A stretch of DNA of 64,000 bases from Gautieria morchelliformis (taxonomy: Eukaryota > Basidiomycota > Agaricomycetes > Gomphales > Gomphaceae). The notes under the pieces are model-generated. The model made no database searches. It was not told the DNA's origin and saw only the letters and a program-made list of their open reading frames with translations. Position 1 is the stretch's first letter, and each line of letters starts with the position of its first letter. Both the position numbers and the translations under genes were made by a program. Of this stretch, positions 62,480 through 64,000 are shown piece after piece. The stretch spans positions 124,001 through 188,000 of the forward strand of contig WHVA01000064.1 of assembly GCA_015179125.1 (NCBI GenBank). Reading direction: 5' to 3'.

Positions 62480-63056
62480 CACTGGAGACATGGCAAAACT
62501 TCCTGACTTTGGAAATCTACTAGAAATCCTAAGGATATTCCATATTTCTTCAAAATTTCCCAGTTCAGAAAATTGGATGAGAATTTAATGTTTTGTCAGA
62601 GTTTTTTTGGCTGCTGGAAATCCTTCAGAAATTGTAAAATTAGTACCTACAAATCTTCAAGAAACGCTTAGGAAACATTGAATTTCCTCTTTCATGAAAC
62701 TAAATTCTTAGTAAAGTTTCCCCAGCTGGGAAATTCTATAGAAACACTGTTTTCCACAAAGTTTCCCTGTCAAATGTTCAGGAAACCAACATTTTCGTAG
62801 AATTTCCAAAACTGAGGAAAGTTTAATAAAGATTTAGTTTCATAGCGGAGGAAATTCAATGTTTCCTGAGAGTTTCTTGAAGATTTTGAGGTGATAATCT
62901 TACAATTTTTGAAAGATTTCCTGAAGCCAAAAAACTCTGATAAAACATTAAATTTTCAACCAATTTCCTGAACTGGGAAATTTTGAAGAAACATGGAATA
63001 TCCTTAGGATTTCCAGTAGATTTCCAAAGTCAGGAAATTTTGCCATGTCTCCAGTG
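62480..63056. mobile_element. Fully palindromic foldback MITE, 577 bp, CACTGG ends
   Basis: Left end CACTGGAGACATGGCAAAA and right end TTTTGCCATGTCTCCAGTG are inverted repeats. The complementarity continues through almost the whole element, giving arms of about 285 bp (for example GAATTTAATGTTTT with AAAACATTAAATTT, and AGGAAACATTGAATTTCC with GGAAATTCAATGTTTCCT). The 3-bp CTA flanks both sides (62477-62479 and 63057-63059). CACTG-type ends with a 3-bp duplication fit the CMC (CACTA) superfamily. A related right end lies at 21520-21612. Confidence 0.85.
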
Positions 63057-63426
63057 CTATGGTGATACTGTGCAGCCTGACTGCCAGTCCTTTAGGAGAG
63101 CTTTTCCTGCTGTGTGGACAACTCCTTGAGACAGCAGAATGTCATGCAATCTGGCAGAGTGTCAGAACTGTCCACACTGGGCATAAGATCCCAATGTTGA
63201 AGACCCTGCACTAAGAAGGGGTGCCTGTTCTGGTTGGTCAAAAGAGATAAGAAGAAGGACAAGTTTGAAGTAGACAAGCCTTGAATTAAGAGATTGAGAG
63301 AAGAGACGATGAGCAAGGTATCCTCAAGTGCTTAAGGGCACAGGGGACAGCATAATGTATATGATAACCAAACTGGCGAAATACATGAAGCAAGCTCTGG
63401 TATTTATCTACTTTGGAAAAGGGGGA

Positions 63427-63602
63427 TGAGTCAGAATGAGTCAGAATGAGTCAGAACAAGTCAGAGTGAGTCAGGTGAGTCATGAAGAGGGGTCAGGACA
63501 ATAAAGCTGATATGGTACATAATAGGGGAGCTGAGTCATAATGAATCAATGAAAACAAGAAGAGTGAGTCATGAGGAATACTGGTAAATCAAGAGTGACT
63601 CA
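63427..63602. promoter_or_regulatory. Cluster of eight TGASTCA motifs
   Basis: The palindromic 7-mer TGA(G/C)TCA starts at 63427, 63437, 63447, 63467, 63476, 63532, 63565 and 63596. The first three are in a 10-bp tandem repeat. TGASTCA is the core site of Gcn4/AP-1-type bZIP factors. Whether it regulates anything is unknown; the nearest possible gene is the minus-strand fragment to its right. Confidence 0.5.
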
Positions 63603-64000
63603 TGGAGACAATAATGAATCGTCCTAACCCCTGAGCCAACCAACAATCCAGAACCACACATCTCTGCTCCAGACACACAGCCTCTGATGCAATGCTTGAC
63701 TTTCCAAGTCAATTGAAGGGGGTGGTGTAGGGTTAGGTGGTTCAGAGGGTTGGAATAGATCGAAACAATATGGGTCATAGCTGGTGCTAACCCCGCTTTC
63801 CAATATCTGAATCTCTACACTTCTCTTGCCCTCATGCACAAAGGGAATATAGTGCATAGGCATGTCAACTCATCCTGAGGAAGGGTTGAAGAAGAGTTCA
63901 TAGGGATCAAGGCTTCCCAAATCCATGCTGTCAGTACTCATCCGGCCAGATCGTCGCCTGGTGTGGACCGGTGATGGTGCCCGAATGCTTGGCGAGATCT
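63603..64000 (-). CDS. Possible 5' part of a minus-strand gene running in from the right edge (doubtful)
   Basis: Between 63890 and 64000 the minus strand is open and coding-like: PSPVHTRRRSGRMSTDSMDL then GSLDPYELFFNPSSG and a stop. A second open stretch follows at 63624-63863 (VHEGKRSVEIQILESGVSTS, YDPYCFDLFQPSEPPN). They could be exons of one gene joined by an intron around 63865-63890. No family is recognised and the TGASTCA cluster lies downstream of it. Confidence 0.3.

Overview
This window comes from a filamentous basidiomycete, almost certainly an Agaricomycete. The protein-coding loci have many introns of about 45-60 nt. The recognisable families are typical of mushroom-forming fungi: an NRPS-like adenylate-forming reductase, two 7-TM proteins including a DUF6533 protein, a SAP-domain nuclear protein, an alpha-kinase remnant and an Agaricomycete-specific multicopy family. 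Most of the window is transposable-element sequence, much of it nested and some of it very young. No rRNA, tRNA, CRISPR array or bacterial-type operon was seen.

Layout. 0-10.5 kb is the most gene-like part: the last exon of a plus-strand gene, the A-T-R reductase on the minus strand (549-4817), and two plus-strand 7-TM genes (about 6342-7608 and 8799-10460). 10.8-12.2 kb is a complete 1348-bp LTR element that encodes only Gag; its leader holds six hairpins with different but complementary stems around one loop sequence. 13-17 kb holds a short poly(A) retroposon, a 37-bp perfect palindrome, a dispersed repeat, and an Agaricomycete family gene broken by a 573-bp MITE and by a stop codon. 17.7-24 kb has three solo LTRs of different families, an unknown gene and a Tc1/mariner-type transposase gene. 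24.6-28.1 kb is a SAP-domain gene with tandemly duplicated exons and a scrambled partial copy behind it. 29.6-34.3 kb is a nearly intact Ty1/Copia element. 37.3-38.5 kb joins a Copia gag remnant to an alpha-kinase remnant. 40.7-45.7 kb is a decayed chromovirus followed by a cluster of LTR pieces. 47.1-53.7 kb is a LINE with a 14-bp target duplication. Twenty-five bases beyond it lies a complete Ty3/Gypsy chromovirus (53733-61228). The rest holds a solo LTR, a fully palindromic MITE and a TGASTCA cluster.

How it works together. The Gypsy element looks complete. It has a TATA box and a predicted start site whose first 12 nt are complementary to the primer-binding site just after the LTR (Tf1-like self-priming), a -1 shift signal at the gag stop, full PR-RT-RH-IN-chromodomain domains, and an antisense, spliced, TATA-preceded gene between pol and the 3' LTR. 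That antisense gene encodes a protein with a Zn2Cys6-like cysteine pattern, a basic nuclear-targeting stretch and a helical tail. The antisense gene and the hairpin array of the Gag-only element are the strongest candidates for undescribed biology. GC-AG introns also recur unusually often in the host-type genes.
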